Of a stretch of 64,000 nt of DNA, positions 35,405 through 44,976 are shown in pieces. Every line of letters starts with the position of its first letter. Within the stretch, counting starts at the first letter, position 1. Source of the stretch: an uncultured Prevotellaceae bacterium (GTDB lineage Bacteria > Bacteroidota > Bacteroidia > Bacteroidales > Bacteroidaceae); the NCBI GenBank assembly GCA_900315105.1, contig OMXX01000027.1, positions 22,085-86,084 on the forward strand, in the 5' to 3' direction. The translations under genes were made by a program, and so were the position numbers. The notes below the pieces were generated by a model. That model did no database searches, was not told where the DNA came from, and worked only from the letters and a program-made list of their open reading frames with translations.

Positions 35405-36229
35405 TTAGATCTTAGCAAGCTCCAAAGCCATTTCTGCCTGAAGCTCCTTTGCCTTCTGTCCGGCTACCTTTGCGAAGTTCTCGGTGTTGTCAGCATAGAT
35501 GATACCGCGTGAAGAGTTGACGAGGAGCCCGCAATCCTTGATGATGCCGTATTTGCATACATCCTGAAGACTACCACCCTGTGCGCCTACACCCGGAACG
35601 AGAAGGAATGCGTTTGGTGCAGCCTTACGGATGTCTGTAAACATCTCACCACGTGTAGCTCCTACTACATACATCATATTCTCATCATTACCCCACTCCT
35701 GTGACTTGCGGATTACCTTCTCAAAGAGACGCTCTCCGTCCTTGTCCTCTGTAAGTTGGAAGTCGAATGAACCCTTGTTGCTTGTGAGAGCAAGAAGTAT
35801 AACCCACTTATTATCATATCCGTCAAGGAAAGGAGTAACAGAGTCTTCACCCATATAAGGTGCAACTGTCAGGGCGTCAACATCATACTCGCCAAAGAAT
35901 GTACGGGCGTACATCTTTGAAGTGTTGCCGATATCACCACGTTTTGCATCTGCGATGATGAACTGCTCAGGATAGTTCTCCTTAAGATAGTTCACGGTCT
36001 TCTCGAATGCCATAAGTCCCTTAACACCAAAAGCCTCGTAGAAAGCGAGGTTTGGCTTATATGCTACGCAGTATGGTGCTGTTGCGTCTATAATAGCCTT
36101 GTTGAATGCAAAGATTGGATCTTCTTCCTTTAGAAGATGCTCTGGCACTTTCTTCAAATCCACATCAAGACCTACGCAGAGAAAACTCTGCTTCTTCTGT
36201 ATCTGTTCAAAAAGTTCTTTTCTATTCAT
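35405..36229 (-). CDS. pyrF: Orotidine 5'-phosphate decarboxylase (type 2)
   Basis: Last step of UMP synthesis. 274 residues; [14 protein letters not shown] near the N-terminus and the catalytic [11 protein letters not shown] match the longer, type 2 family. The ATG overlaps the stop of the 48-aa ORF upstream (ATGA), suggesting translational coupling within a purM-prfA-smORF-pyrF transcript. Confidence 0.95.
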   Translation of the reverse strand: MNRKELFEQIQKKQSFLCVGLDVDLKKVPEHLLKEEDPIFAFNKAIIDATAPYCVAYKPNLAFYEAFGVKGLMAFEKTVNYLKENYPEQFIIADAKRGDIGNTSKMYARTFFGEYDVDALTVAPYMGEDSVTPFLDGYDNKWVILLALTSNKGSFDFQLTEDKDGERLFEKVIRKSQEWGNDENMMYVVGATRGEMFTDIRKAAPNAFLLVPGVGAQGGSLQDVCKYGIIKDCGLLVNSSRGIIYADNTENFAKVAGQKAKELQAEMALELAKI

Positions 36230-36372
36230 TTTGGTTGTTCAGTTTTAGGAAGTTCTATATTCTGATCAGGAACACGCTGGCTACTCACCATACGATTGAT
36301 GAACTCAGTAGCGCTGACGGTCTTTCCGTCATCCTCATCCTTCTTCTTTGTTATAGTCGTGAACTTTGCCAT
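36226..36372 (-). CDS. Small ORF, 48 aa, coupled to pyrF
   Basis: Encodes [20 protein letters not shown]...LPKTEQPK. It starts 10 bases after the prfA stop and ends in a 4-base ATGA overlap with the pyrF start, exactly filling the gap. The product is highly charged with no membrane segment. No family recognised. Gene spacing is the main support; a fortuitous frame is possible but the tight fit on both sides argues for a real gene. Confidence 0.7.
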   Translation of the reverse strand: MAKFTTITKKKDEDDGKTVSATEFINRMVSSQRVPDQNIELPKTEQPK

Positions 36373-36382
36373 CGTTAATTCA

Positions 36383-37492
36383 TTACAACTCTGCTTCCTT
36401 CATGCGCTCTGCGTTCTCAGCCACGGTGAGAGCATCAATCATTGGTTGGATGTCACCACCGAGGAAACCACTAAGATCATGAGTGGTATATCCGATACGA
36501 TGATCGGTAACACGTCCCTGTGGGAAGTTGTATGTACGGATCTTTGCAGAGCGGTCACCTGTAGATACAAGCGACTTACGGCGGTTTGCAATATCATCAA
36601 CATACTTCTGATGCTCACGATCGTAGATGTATGTACGCAGACGTGCAAGGGCACGCTCCTTGTTCTTTGGCTGGTCACGAGTCTCGGTACACTCGATGAG
36701 GATTTCCTCTGTCTCACCAGTATTAGGGTTCTTCCACATATAACGCGCACGAACACCAGACTCCACCTTGTTCACATTCTGACCACCTGCACCAGATGAA
36801 CGGAATGTATCCCACTTGATCTCACCCTCGTTGATAGTCACCTCGAATGGATCAGCCTCTGGGAGTACGGCAACGGTAGCAGCAGATGTCTGCATACGTC
36901 CGTTTGACTCCGTAACAGGCACACGCTGAACACGATGCACACCAGACTCATACTTCAACACACCATATACGTCATCACCGCTTACGGCGAAGTCAATCTC
37001 CTTGAATCCACCGACAGCACCTTCGGAAACGTCCGTTACGCTAAGCTGCCAGCCCTTTGTCTCACAGAAACGCTTATACATCAGGAAAAGGTCTCCTGCA
37101 AAGAGACAAGCCTCGTCGCCTCCTGTTCCTGCACGAATTTCCATCTGCACGTTCTTGGCATCCTCTGGATCCTTAGGAATAAGGGCAATCTTTACCTCTT
37201 CCTCAAGAGATGGCTGGAGAGCCTCATTCTCTGCAAGCTGTTCACGAGCCATCTCCTTCATATCAGGGTCAGACTCGTTTACGAGGATATCCTTCGCCTC
37301 TGCGATTGCCTCAAGACAATCAATATAGCGACGACGAATCTTCATGATATCCTCAAGATCCTTATATTCTTTTGTAAGTTTGACGAACCTCTGTTGGTCG
37401 CTAATTACGTTAGGGTCGGTGATGAGCGTGCTCACCTCCTCATAACGGCTCTCAAGACCGTCAAGTTTCTGTAGAATACTGTTATTATCCAT
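36383..37492 (-). CDS. prfA: Peptide chain release factor 1
   Basis: Releases polypeptides at UAA/UAG. 369 residues, GGQ motif in RSSGAGGQNVNK, and the tripeptide anticodon-like PVT in HRVQRVPVTESNGR that distinguishes RF1 from RF2. The first base of its ATG overlaps the purM stop, indicating cotranscription. Confidence 0.96.
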   Translation of the reverse strand: MDNNSILQKLDGLESRYEEVSTLITDPNVISDQQRFVKLTKEYKDLEDIMKIRRRYIDCLEAIAEAKDILVNESDPDMKEMAREQLAENEALQPSLEEEVKIALIPKDPEDAKNVQMEIRAGTGGDEACLFAGDLFLMYKRFCETKGWQLSVTDVSEGAVGGFKEIDFAVSGDDVYGVLKYESGVHRVQRVPVTESNGRMQTSAATVAVLPEADPFEVTINEGEIKWDTFRSSGAGGQNVNKVESGVRARYMWKNPNTGETEEILIECTETRDQPKNKERALARLRTYIYDREHQKYVDDIANRRKSLVSTGDRSAKIRTYNFPQGRVTDHRIGYTTHDLSGFLGGDIQPMIDALTVAENAERMKEAEL

Positions 37493-38655
37493 TAATAATT
37501 AAACTCTCCGAATTCGGATTTGATTGTTAATGATTTCTTTCCTTCCTCGATATGGCCAACAACCTGTGCATCGATATTGAAGCTCTTGGAAATTGCTATA
37601 ACCTTATCAGCAACCTCTGGACGGACATAAATCTCCATACGGTGTCCCATATTGAACACCTGATACATCTCCTTCCAGTCAGTACCGCTCTCTTCGTGAA
37701 TCATCTTGAAGAGTGGTGGAACAGGGAACATATTGTCCTTGACAACCTTGCAATTATCGCTTACGAAGTGGAGAACCTTTGTCTGAGCACCACCAGTACA
37801 ATGTACCATACCATGAATCTCAGGACGGAGCTCATCGAGCAGACGTTTGATGACTGGAGCGTATGTACGTGTTGGAGAAAGCACCATCTGACCAGCATTA
37901 ACGCCCTCTACCTCAGTTGGATCAGTAAGTTTCTTTGTACCGCTATATACGAGTTCATCAGGTACAGCCTTGTCATAGCTCTCCGGATATTTCTCTGCAA
38001 GATACTTTGAGAATACATCGTGACGGGCAGATGTGAGACCGTTAGAGCCCATACCACCGTTGTATTTCTTCTCGTATGTAGCCTGACCTGTAGAAGAAAG
38101 ACCTACGATGACATCACCAGGACGGATGTTGGCATTGTCGATTACATCAGAACGCTTCATACGACAGGTAACAGTAGAATCCACGATTATTGTACGTGTA
38201 AGGTCGCCTACATCAGCCGTCTCACCACCTGTTGGGTAGATACCGATACCCATCTCACGCATTTCTGCAAGGAGTTCGTCTGTGCAGTTGATGATAGCAG
38301 AGATAACCTCACCCGGAACAAGCATCTTGTTACGTCCGATAGTTGATGAAACAAGGATGTTGTCAACAGCACCCACACAGAGCAAGTCGTCGGTATTCAT
38401 CACGATGGCATCCTGCGCGATTCCCTTCCAAACGGAGAGGTCGCCAGTCTCTTTCCAGTACATATAAGCCAAAGAAGACTTTGTACCTGCACCATCGGCA
38501 TGCATAATGTTACAATACTCTGGGTCTCCGCCAAGAATATCAGGGATAATCTTGCAGAAAGCCTGTGGGAAAACACCTTTGTCAATGTTCTTGATAGCGT
38601 TGTGCACATCCTCCTTGGCTGCACTCACGCCTCGCATCATATATCTGTTGTTCAT
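37492..38655 (-). CDS. purM: Phosphoribosylformylglycinamidine cyclo-ligase (AIR synthetase)
   Basis: Forms AIR from FGAM with ATP in purine synthesis. 387 residues, somewhat longer than the E. coli enzyme; MHADGAGTKSSLAYMYWKET, MNTDDLLCVGA, and IYPTGGETADVGDL are PurM/PurL-superfamily signatures. First gene of the purM-prfA-smORF-pyrF run. Confidence 0.93.
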   Translation of the reverse strand: MNNRYMMRGVSAAKEDVHNAIKNIDKGVFPQAFCKIIPDILGGDPEYCNIMHADGAGTKSSLAYMYWKETGDLSVWKGIAQDAIVMNTDDLLCVGAVDNILVSSTIGRNKMLVPGEVISAIINCTDELLAEMREMGIGIYPTGGETADVGDLTRTIIVDSTVTCRMKRSDVIDNANIRPGDVIVGLSSTGQATYEKKYNGGMGSNGLTSARHDVFSKYLAEKYPESYDKAVPDELVYSGTKKLTDPTEVEGVNAGQMVLSPTRTYAPVIKRLLDELRPEIHGMVHCTGGAQTKVLHFVSDNCKVVKDNMFPVPPLFKMIHEESGTDWKEMYQVFNMGHRMEIYVRPEVADKVIAISKSFNIDAQVVGHIEEGKKSLTIKSEFGEFNY

Positions 38656-38670
38656 AATTCAAAAAATCCA

Positions 38671-38806
38671 GCCCCTCACCTGCCCTGCGGGCATCCTCTC
38701 CCCAAGGGGCGAGGGGGATGTTACCTTTTATCGCTTATAAGGGATTGTTACTAACTTTTCCCTCGCCCCTTGGGGAGAGGGTGTCACTTGGTGACGGGTG
38801 AGGGGC
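38671..38806. repeat. GC-rich long inverted repeat
   Basis: Arms 38671-38715 and 38760-38806 share GCCCCTCACC and CCTCTCCCCAAGGGGCGAGGG; the middle of each arm has its own small hairpin (GCCCTGCGGGC; GTCACCAAGTGAC). It lies between aroE and purM. Its GC content is far above the surroundings. Confidence 0.88.
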
Positions 38807-38812
38807 CATCTT

Positions 38813-39553
38813 TTACCCATTCCAAATACTCCATCCAGCCTCAGCCTGAAGCAGGAGCATCTCAAGTCCGTTCTTTGTTATTGCTCCTTGTTCCCTACCC
38901 TTGCGCAGGAAGAGTGTCTCCTCCGGATTATATATAAGGTCATAGAGGAGAAACGACTTATCCATAGCCTCGTAAGGCAACTGCGGAAACTCATCGAAAT
39001 GAGGTGACATACCACATGGAGTACAGTTCACTATCACGTTGTATTCCTTTAATAGTTCTGGTGTAATCTGCTCATACTGAATAGTATCATCAACCACACG
39101 GCGGCTAACCTTCAGAGTTTCGAGTCCCAGTTTGTGAAGACCGTATTCCACGGCCTTTGAAGCGCCACCGGTTCCAAGAATCAACGCTTTCTTATGCTCT
39201 GGACGAAGAAGTGGCTGTATGCTGTTCATAAAGCCGACAACATCGGAGTTATAGCCGTGAAGGAGCACCTTACCAGCTCCACGCTCCACCTTGACCACAT
39301 TCACGGCACCTATCTCCGTTGCCTCTGGAGAAACAGTGTCGAGGTAGCTCATCACCTGTTCCTTATAAGGAATGGTGACATTGAAGCCAGAGAGCTCAGG
39401 ATTAGCCTGTATCACCTCTGGGAGATTGGTGATCTGAGGAATCTCAAAGTTCTCGTACGTGGCATTTACGCCCTCGTTTCTAAACTTCTCATTGAAATAT
39501 CCCATTGAGAAGGAATGGCCAAGTGGATAGCCTATAAGTCCGTATTTCTTCAT
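38813..39553 (-). CDS. aroE: Shikimate dehydrogenase
   Basis: NADPH-dependent reduction of 3-dehydroshikimate. 246 residues, slightly short but complete. Substrate site GYPLGHSFSMGYFN and FNVTIPYKEQVM (catalytic Lys), NADP loop LGTGGASKAVEYGL, C-terminal QAEAGWSIWNG. Follows the methyltransferase gene with 6 bases between. Confidence 0.95.
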   Translation of the reverse strand: MKKYGLIGYPLGHSFSMGYFNEKFRNEGVNATYENFEIPQITNLPEVIQANPELSGFNVTIPYKEQVMSYLDTVSPEATEIGAVNVVKVERGAGKVLLHGYNSDVVGFMNSIQPLLRPEHKKALILGTGGASKAVEYGLHKLGLETLKVSRRVVDDTIQYEQITPELLKEYNVIVNCTPCGMSPHFDEFPQLPYEAMDKSFLLYDLIYNPEETLFLRKGREQGAITKNGLEMLLLQAEAGWSIWNG

Positions 39554-39559
39554 CGTTTT

Positions 39560-40294
39560 TTATTTTCTTGCAAAATACATTGTGCAAATGCCGAATGTGA
39601 GGCGTTTGAACGATGCCTCTACGAAGCCTATTCTTCTAAGTATCTCCACCATTGTCTCTCCTTGCGGAAAGGCTGCTATTGTCTTGTTGAGATATGAATA
39701 GGCGTTTGAGTCGTGTGAAATGAGTCTGCCATAGAGCGGCAACACCGTACCGCTATATATACCGAATAACTGCTTCATCGGAAAAGAGACTGGAGTTGTC
39801 AGCTCAATAATGCTCAATACCCCACCCTCACGAAGCACACGATACATCTCACGAAGTCCGCATTCCAGATCTTGGAAATTACGTATTCCGAAGGCAGCCG
39901 TTACAGCATCAAAACTGTCATTGTCAAACGACAGATTAAGACAATCCTCCTTTGCAAAGGATATAATGTCAGAAAGTCCGAGACGTGCCACTTTCTCCTT
40001 GCCCACCTGCATCATTCCTTCGGAGATATCCGCACCTATGAGCATCTCAGGATGCAGCATCTGTGCCTGAAGGATGGCGAAATCGCCTGTGCCTGTGGCT
40101 ATGTCGAGAATCTTCTTCGGACTATAAGGCACAAGAGCCTTTACGGCCTTCTTGCGCCAGTATTTGTCAATGTCCCACGAGAGACGGTGGTTTAAAGTAT
40201 CGTAGGTAGGGGCTATGTTGTCGAACATAGTCTCTACCAACTTACCTTTTTCACCCTCACCATCGTAGGGCTTTATCGTTTCTTGTTCGTACAC
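39560..40294 (-). CDS. ubiE/menG: Demethylmenaquinone methyltransferase (UbiE/MenG family)
   Basis: SAM-dependent C-methylation, last step of menaquinone synthesis, the main quinone of Bacteroidales. 244 residues; [20 protein letters not shown], motif [14 protein letters not shown], and [14 protein letters not shown] are family signatures. Two bases separate it from purC, so cotranscribed. Confidence 0.94.
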   Translation of the reverse strand: MYEQETIKPYDGEGEKGKLVETMFDNIAPTYDTLNHRLSWDIDKYWRKKAVKALVPYSPKKILDIATGTGDFAILQAQMLHPEMLIGADISEGMMQVGKEKVARLGLSDIISFAKEDCLNLSFDNDSFDAVTAAFGIRNFQDLECGLREMYRVLREGGVLSIIELTTPVSFPMKQLFGIYSGTVLPLYGRLISHDSNAYSYLNKTIAAFPQGETMVEILRRIGFVEASFKRLTFGICTMYFARK

Positions 40295-40296
40295 CT

Positions 40297-41244
40297 TTAT
40301 CTATTGGCAAGGTACTCAGAAACGTTCTTCTCAATACGAGCAGCGATGTCGCCAGTCTCCTTTGCACGGTCGAACTTCTCGCCTACGATGTGCTCGTAAA
40401 GCTCGATATAACGGTCTGATACGCTCTCTGCATACTCGTCAGTAATCTCTGGCATTACCTGACCTGGCTCATTCATGAAGTTGTGCTCGATAAGCCACTG
40501 GCGAACGAACTCCTTTGAGAGTTGCTTCTGAGGCTCACCCTTTGCAAACTTCTCCTCATAGCCGTCTGCATAGAAATAGCGTGAAGAGTCTGGTGTGTGA
40601 ATCTCGTCGATGAGATATACCTTACCATCGCGCTTACCGAACTCATACTTTGTGTCAACGAGGATAAGTCCCTGCTTTGCAGCTATTTCCTGACCACGAG
40701 CGAAGAGCTTGCGTGTGTAGTCCTCCATTACTGCATAGTCCTCTGCAGAAACGATACCCTGAGCGATAATCTCTTCCTTAGAGATGTTGAGGTCGTGACC
40801 TTCGTCTGCCTTTGTTGTAGGAGTGATGATTGGCTCTGGGAAACGTTGATTCTCCTTCATTCCCTCTGGGAGCTTAACGCCACAGATCTCACGGCAGCCG
40901 TTCTTATAGTCGCGCCATGCAGAACCTGTAAGGATGCCACGGATAATCATCTCCACGCGGAATCCCTCGCACTTCAAACCTACAGTAACCTGTGGATCAG
41001 GAGTAGCCAACTTCCAGTTAGGGCAGATGTCAGCGGTTGCGTCAAGGAACTTGGCAGCAATCTGATTCAGTACCTGTCCCTTGAAAGGAATACCCTTTGG
41101 AAGGATGACATCGAATGCAGAGATACGGTCTGTTGCGACCATTACCATCAGATCATCATTGATTGTGTACACGTCACGAACCTTACCGTGATAAACGGCG
41201 GTCTGACCCTTAAAGTTAAACTCAGTCTTTGTTAATGCGTTCAT
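40297..41244 (-). CDS. purC: SAICAR synthetase
   Basis: Ligates aspartate to CAIR in purine synthesis. 315 residues from [15 protein letters not shown]; this start overlaps the phoH end by 23 bases, and the earlier Met at 41259 would increase the overlap. [31 protein letters not shown] and LVDTKYEFG are signature segments. It is of the longer form, with the C-terminal extension common in Bacteroidetes. Confidence 0.95.
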   Translation of the reverse strand: MNALTKTEFNFKGQTAVYHGKVRDVYTINDDLMVMVATDRISAFDVILPKGIPFKGQVLNQIAAKFLDATADICPNWKLATPDPQVTVGLKCEGFRVEMIIRGILTGSAWRDYKNGCREICGVKLPEGMKENQRFPEPIITPTTKADEGHDLNISKEEIIAQGIVSAEDYAVMEDYTRKLFARGQEIAAKQGLILVDTKYEFGKRDGKVYLIDEIHTPDSSRYFYADGYEEKFAKGEPQKQLSKEFVRQWLIEHNFMNEPGQVMPEITDEYAESVSDRYIELYEHIVGEKFDRAKETGDIAARIEKNVSEYLANR

Positions 41245-42175
41245 TGTTATATTTATCAAATGCGTTTACAATTCTCGTTACAAGCTTATGACGGACGATA
41301 TCCTTGTCATTCAACTGGACTATAGATATACCTTCTGTATTCTTCAGCACATCCATAGCCACGGCAAGACCGCTCTTCACGCTATGCGGCAAGTCCACCT
41401 GCGTCATATCGCCCGTGATTATCATCTTCGTGTTCCATCCCATTCGGGTGAGGAACATCTTTATCTGAGCCGATGTTGTGTTCTGAGCCTCGTCGAGTAT
41501 CACCACAGCATCGCTCAATGTTCTTCCTCGCATGAATGCTAGCGGAGCAATCTGGATAATTTTCTTCTCCATCATGTCCTGAAGCTTCACGGCTGGAATC
41601 ATATCCTCAAGGGCATCATACAGCGGCTGAAGATATGGATCTATCTTCTCTTTCATATCGCCCGGAAGGAAACCGAGCTTCTCACCTGCCTCAACAGCAG
41701 GACGTGAAAGGATTATCCTCTTTGCCGTCTTCTCCTTGAGAGCCTTCACGGCAAGCGCAATGCCTAAGTATGTCTTACCCGTTCCGGCAGGTCCTACGGC
41801 AAAGACCATGTCATTATCGTTGAAAGCATCTACAATCTGTTGCTGATTGGCAGAACGTGAACGTATAGGGCGACCGGATATGTTATACAGCAAAGCGTCA
41901 TCACTTCCGTCTCCCTTCATCGGATTTCCCTTGATGATGTCAAGGATGTCCTCATCGCTGATAGTGTTGAACTTCAGCAGATGACAACGTATCTTCTCAA
42001 TGTTCTCCTCAAAGCGACACATCTCCTCCTCGTCTCCGAGAACACGGATCACATTGTCGCGTGCAACGATTCTAAGTTTAGGATAAAGCGACTTGATAAC
42101 CTGCAGGTGACAGTTGCCAACACCATACATCTCAACGGGGTCGATATCCTCAATTATTAAATGCTTTTCTATCAA
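41222..42175 (-). CDS. phoH: PhoH-family ATPase
   Basis: 317 residues, cytoplasmic P-loop ATPase thought to act in RNA metabolism. N-terminal KH-like region, then Walker [35 protein letters not shown], and Walker [12 protein letters not shown], all typical. Leads the phoH-purC-menG-aroE run from a -7 box at 42204. Confidence 0.94.
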   Translation of the reverse strand: MIEKHLIIEDIDPVEMYGVGNCHLQVIKSLYPKLRIVARDNVIRVLGDEEEMCRFEENIEKIRCHLLKFNTISDEDILDIIKGNPMKGDGSDDALLYNISGRPIRSRSANQQQIVDAFNDNDMVFAVGPAGTGKTYLGIALAVKALKEKTAKRIILSRPAVEAGEKLGFLPGDMKEKIDPYLQPLYDALEDMIPAVKLQDMMEKKIIQIAPLAFMRGRTLSDAVVILDEAQNTTSAQIKMFLTRMGWNTKMIITGDMTQVDLPHSVKSGLAVAMDVLKNTEGISIVQLNDKDIVRHKLVTRIVNAFDKYNNERINKD

Positions 42176-42203
42176 TTTTTCCTAATACTATAAAAATTTT
42201 TCT

Positions 42204-42212
42204 GCAAAATTA
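42204..42212 (-). promoter_or_regulatory. -7 box TAATTTTGC for phoH
   Basis: About 29 bases upstream of the phoH ATG. Confidence 0.5.
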
Positions 42213-42245
42213 CAAAAAGGTTTTCATATTTCATCATTTTTTTCG

Positions 42246-42254
42246 TATCTTTGT
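42246..42254 (+). promoter_or_regulatory. -7 box TATCTTTGT for the DUF5715 gene
   Basis: Perfect match; a start codon inside it (GTG 42253) is therefore excluded. Confidence 0.6.
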
Positions 42255-42262
42255 GCCACAAA

Positions 42263-42280
42263 ATGAAAAAAATCTTATGA
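42263..42280 (+). other. Five-codon leader ORF MKKIL
   Basis: ATG AAA AAA ATC TTA TGA; its stop overlaps the ATG of the next gene (ATGA at 42277). It could couple translation of the downstream gene, or be chance in an A-rich leader. Confidence 0.35.
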
Positions 42281-43080
42281 AAGTCTCTAAAAAAGCATAT
42301 TTACACGTTTTTACCATCATAGTATTGGCTCTCGGCTTGCTCCGTCTGACCACAGACATTGACGAGCCCAAAACTCCAGAACAGATTGCGATGGAGGACT
42401 CATTAGCCATAGCGAATGAAGAGGCGGAAGCCGAAGAAGAACCCGTCATTCTGGAATCGCCGGCTAATACGGAAAGCTCCACTTCTTCCCTTCCACCCGA
42501 CACCAGAACGCATCACAGGATTTTCAGCGTACCCGACTACGACAAGGCTTTCCCTGATTCCCAAAGCGTCCAGATTGCCGCTGCACAGAAATATGGCGTA
42601 AAACCTGTAAAGGATGACAAGGATGCAGAGAACCGAAAGGATGAATTGGTGTATATCGGCTCTTCACCTTGGTATCACGTAGATAGGCTCAGCTCAAGCA
42701 GCCCTTATCTCGTACCTCGTGCGGCTGTATTGCTTCAGGACATTGGACGTGCCTTCTTCGACTCCCTTGATGCCAAGGGCGTGCCTCTGCATAAGATTAT
42801 CACTACCAGCGTGTTACGCACAAAGGCTAACGTTCAGAAGCTCCGCACTCGCAACATCAATGCGACAGAGAACTCATGCCACCTCTATGGCACGACCATG
42901 GACATCTGCTACAACAGATACAAGACCGTTCAGAATCCTAAAGGCCCTAAGCGCCGTGAAGTTACCAACGACACCCTGAAATGGATTCTCTGTGAGGTTC
43001 TCAGGGATATGCGCCAACAAGGTCGTTGCTACATCAAGTACGAGAAGAAGCAAGGTTGTTTCCATCTAACAACAAGGTAA
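42277..43080 (+). CDS. DUF5715-family protein
   Basis: 267 residues from MKVSKKAYLHVFTIIVLALG, with an N-terminal membrane anchor. Acidic/Pro/Ser linker to about residue 85, then a globular domain with IGSSPWYHVD, RAAVLLQDIGRAFFDSL, TTSVLRTKANVQKLRTRN and NSCHLYGTTMDICYNRY; the His/Asp pattern recalls M15-type peptidases, to which DUF5715 is often compared. A cell-wall role is possible but unproven. Probably periplasmic. Confidence 0.8.
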   Translation: MKVSKKAYLHVFTIIVLALGLLRLTTDIDEPKTPEQIAMEDSLAIANEEAEAEEEPVILESPANTESSTSSLPPDTRTHHRIFSVPDYDKAFPDSQSVQIAAAQKYGVKPVKDDKDAENRKDELVYIGSSPWYHVDRLSSSSPYLVPRAAVLLQDIGRAFFDSLDAKGVPLHKIITTSVLRTKANVQKLRTRNINATENSCHLYGTTMDICYNRYKTVQNPKGPKRREVTNDTLKWILCEVLRDMRQQGRCYIKYEKKQGCFHLTTR

Positions 43081-43083
43081 TGC

Positions 43084-43149
43084 CTCCGTTTTACCTTCGT
43101 TCTACCTTCGCTCTTCCTCCGTACCAAAGTCGGTGCAAAGTCGGTGAAG
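43084..43149 (+). repeat. 11-bp phased array E (degenerate)
   Basis: Six 11-bp units directly after the DUF5715 stop: CTCCGTTTTAC, CTTCGTTCTAC, CTTCGCTCTTC, CTCCGTACCAA, AGTCGGTGCAA, AGTCGGTGAAG. No octamer palindrome nearby and no shared 3' edge; CGGTGCAAA / TTTGCACCG (43131-43180) forms a small inverted repeat. Confidence 0.75.
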
Positions 43150-43262
43150 AAGCGATTTTCAATAGGATTTGCACCGAGTTTGGTTAGGAGGAACAAGGGA
43201 CTCACAACGAACTTTCAACGAGACATCAGTACCCTATCAAAGCAATTATTTAGCACGACAGA

Positions 43263-43763
43263 ATGACAATCTTTGCCCTTACCTTTCCGCTATTATTCAT
43301 ATTCCACGATTTGGAAGAGATTATCGGCATGAAGCATTTCATAAACCGAAACGCAGATATGCTGCAAAGCCGTTTTCCATTTCTTTACAAAAGGTTCAAG
43401 AATTTCACTACCGAAGGATTTGCCCTTGCGGTAATGGAAGAGTTTGTTGTGTTCACAGCCATATCCCTTGTCGCTATATATTTCGACAACTCCCTATATT
43501 GGAATATCTGGTTTGGCAGTTTCCTTGGACTTACCGCACATTATGTAGTGCACATTGGTCAGGCATTAGTAATCCGCAGATACATCCCTGCATTAATCAC
43601 AAGCATTATCTGTCTGCCAATCAGCGTATTAATCCTTCACCACTGCTATGCTTTAATAGAAATAAATGTATGGCATATCGTTATCGGAATAGCAATTGTC
43701 GCACTAAACATGATACCAGCATTGAAAATCGCAGGAAAAGGTCCTCAAAACGAGAATAAGTGA
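43263..43763 (+). CDS. HXXEE-domain membrane protein
   Basis: 166 residues, four or five hydrophobic segments. The family motif HDLEEIIGMKHF is at about residues 15-26, and a second MEEF plus HYVVH lie in the membrane region. HXXEE proteins are small integral-membrane proteins of unknown function with putative metal-binding His/Glu. No partner gene is apparent; downstream gene is convergent. Confidence 0.85.
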   Translation: MTIFALTFPLLFIFHDLEEIIGMKHFINRNADMLQSRFPFLYKRFKNFTTEGFALAVMEEFVVFTAISLVAIYFDNSLYWNIWFGSFLGLTAHYVVHIGQALVIRRYIPALITSIICLPISVLILHHCYALIEINVWHIVIGIAIVALNMIPALKIAGKGPQNENK

Positions 43764-43793
43764 TGATGAAAAGAAGCATTTTCATCATCACTT
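43758..43793. terminator. Bidirectional hairpin between convergent genes
   Basis: Perfect 15-bp arms AAGTGATGATGAAAA / TTTTCATCATCACTT with a 6-base loop; no long T tract follows, so strength is uncertain. Confidence 0.6.
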
Positions 43794-43798
43794 ATCCA

Positions 43799-44932
43799 TT
43801 ATTTCATTACTATCTTCTTACCATCAACTATATACATGCCGTTTGGCTGCACCTCTGTAACCTTACGTCCTTGCAGGTCGTAAATGGCAGTTTTCTTTTC
43901 TGACTGTTCACGTTCGATAGAACTTATACCAGTAGCCTGTTCCTTTGGCAGAATCTGATCTGCATGATCATTCCAAAATGTCGCATTGAGATATGTTTCA
44001 AGTGCAGTTTCAGGCACATAGATAGTGCAGAGGAACCCAAATGATTCTACATTATAAAGAGCTGCAGGAGTTTCTGATGTAAATTCTAATACAAAATCTT
44101 CGTCATAATATTGAGGAAATACTTTATCGCCTATTTCCGTTACATCTTTACCGATTTTTACGTATTCCAAATTAGAACAAAGAAACGCACGATCACCTAT
44201 GCTTGTAACGCCGTTTGAAATGTTTACCTTTGTAAGGGGGCAATCACAGAAGGCATATCTTCCTATGCTTTTAACGTGACTTGGAATTGTTATTTCTGTA
44301 AATGGGCAATCACAGAAAGCACAATCTCCTATGCTTTTAACGCTGTTTGGAATTTTCAGCCCAGTAAGGGCACAACCATTAAAGACACTATTTTCGATGC
44401 TTGTAATGCCGTTTGGGATGTTTACCTCTGCAAGCGAACGACAACCATAGAAAGCTCCCTCTGCGATGTGATTAACACTACTTGGTATTGTTACCTTAGT
44501 AAGAGCATAACACCCTCTGAATGCTTCAAAACCAATGATTTTAACACTGTTTGGTATTGATACTTTTGTAAGTGCATAGCAATTATGGAAGGAATCAGCA
44601 CCGATATGGGTGACACCGTCCTCAATAACTACAGATTTTATTTTTTTCATCTCAGAAATCCATGGCACTGAAGTATCGCCAATTACTCCATCTCCCCAAT
44701 ATCCGAATGTACTCATCTCGCCGTTTCCATAGATACGGAGAGTATAGTCATCATACAATTCATATTTCACATTTGCTCCGCAAGAGCCTGATTTAATGAC
44801 ATTTCCCCTTGCTGCGACATTCCATGTCATCTCTGCGTCTGATGACTGAAGCGCAACAATTCCATCTGCCTGTGCATAGCTCATAGAAGTTGCACAAAGC
44901 ATAACTGATAATATTCCAAATAACTTCTTCAT
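43799..44932 (-). CDS. BspA-like LRR surface protein, type I, unit 3
   Basis: 377 residues. Signal peptide to SMSYAQ, a beta-rich N-terminal domain (YELYDDYTLRIYGNGEM), seven LRR_5 units of about 23 residues (consensus AFxxCxxLTxVxIPNSVxSIG), then a C-terminal sorting tail YDLQGRKVTEVQPNGMYIVDG...VMK. The tail fits Prevotella type IX-like secretion signals. BspA proteins mediate surface adhesion. Last gene of the cluster. Type I markers: RIYGNG, VTHIG, SSIEREQSEK. Confidence 0.92.
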   Translation of the reverse strand: MKKLFGILSVMLCATSMSYAQADGIVALQSSDAEMTWNVAARGNVIKSGSCGANVKYELYDDYTLRIYGNGEMSTFGYWGDGVIGDTSVPWISEMKKIKSVVIEDGVTHIGADSFHNCYALTKVSIPNSVKIIGFEAFRGCYALTKVTIPSSVNHIAEGAFYGCRSLAEVNIPNGITSIENSVFNGCALTGLKIPNSVKSIGDCAFCDCPFTEITIPSHVKSIGRYAFCDCPLTKVNISNGVTSIGDRAFLCSNLEYVKIGKDVTEIGDKVFPQYYDEDFVLEFTSETPAALYNVESFGFLCTIYVPETALETYLNATFWNDHADQILPKEQATGISSIEREQSEKKTAIYDLQGRKVTEVQPNGMYIVDGKKIVMK

Positions 44933-44976
44933 TGCTGTGATATATTTTTTTGTGTTTAGTAAATAAACCCTAAACT

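Noticed and set aside
43169..43759. 196-aa plus-strand frame overlapping the HXXEE gene
   Set aside because: Out-of-frame shadow; the HXXEE frame has the conserved HDLEE motif and membrane segments.
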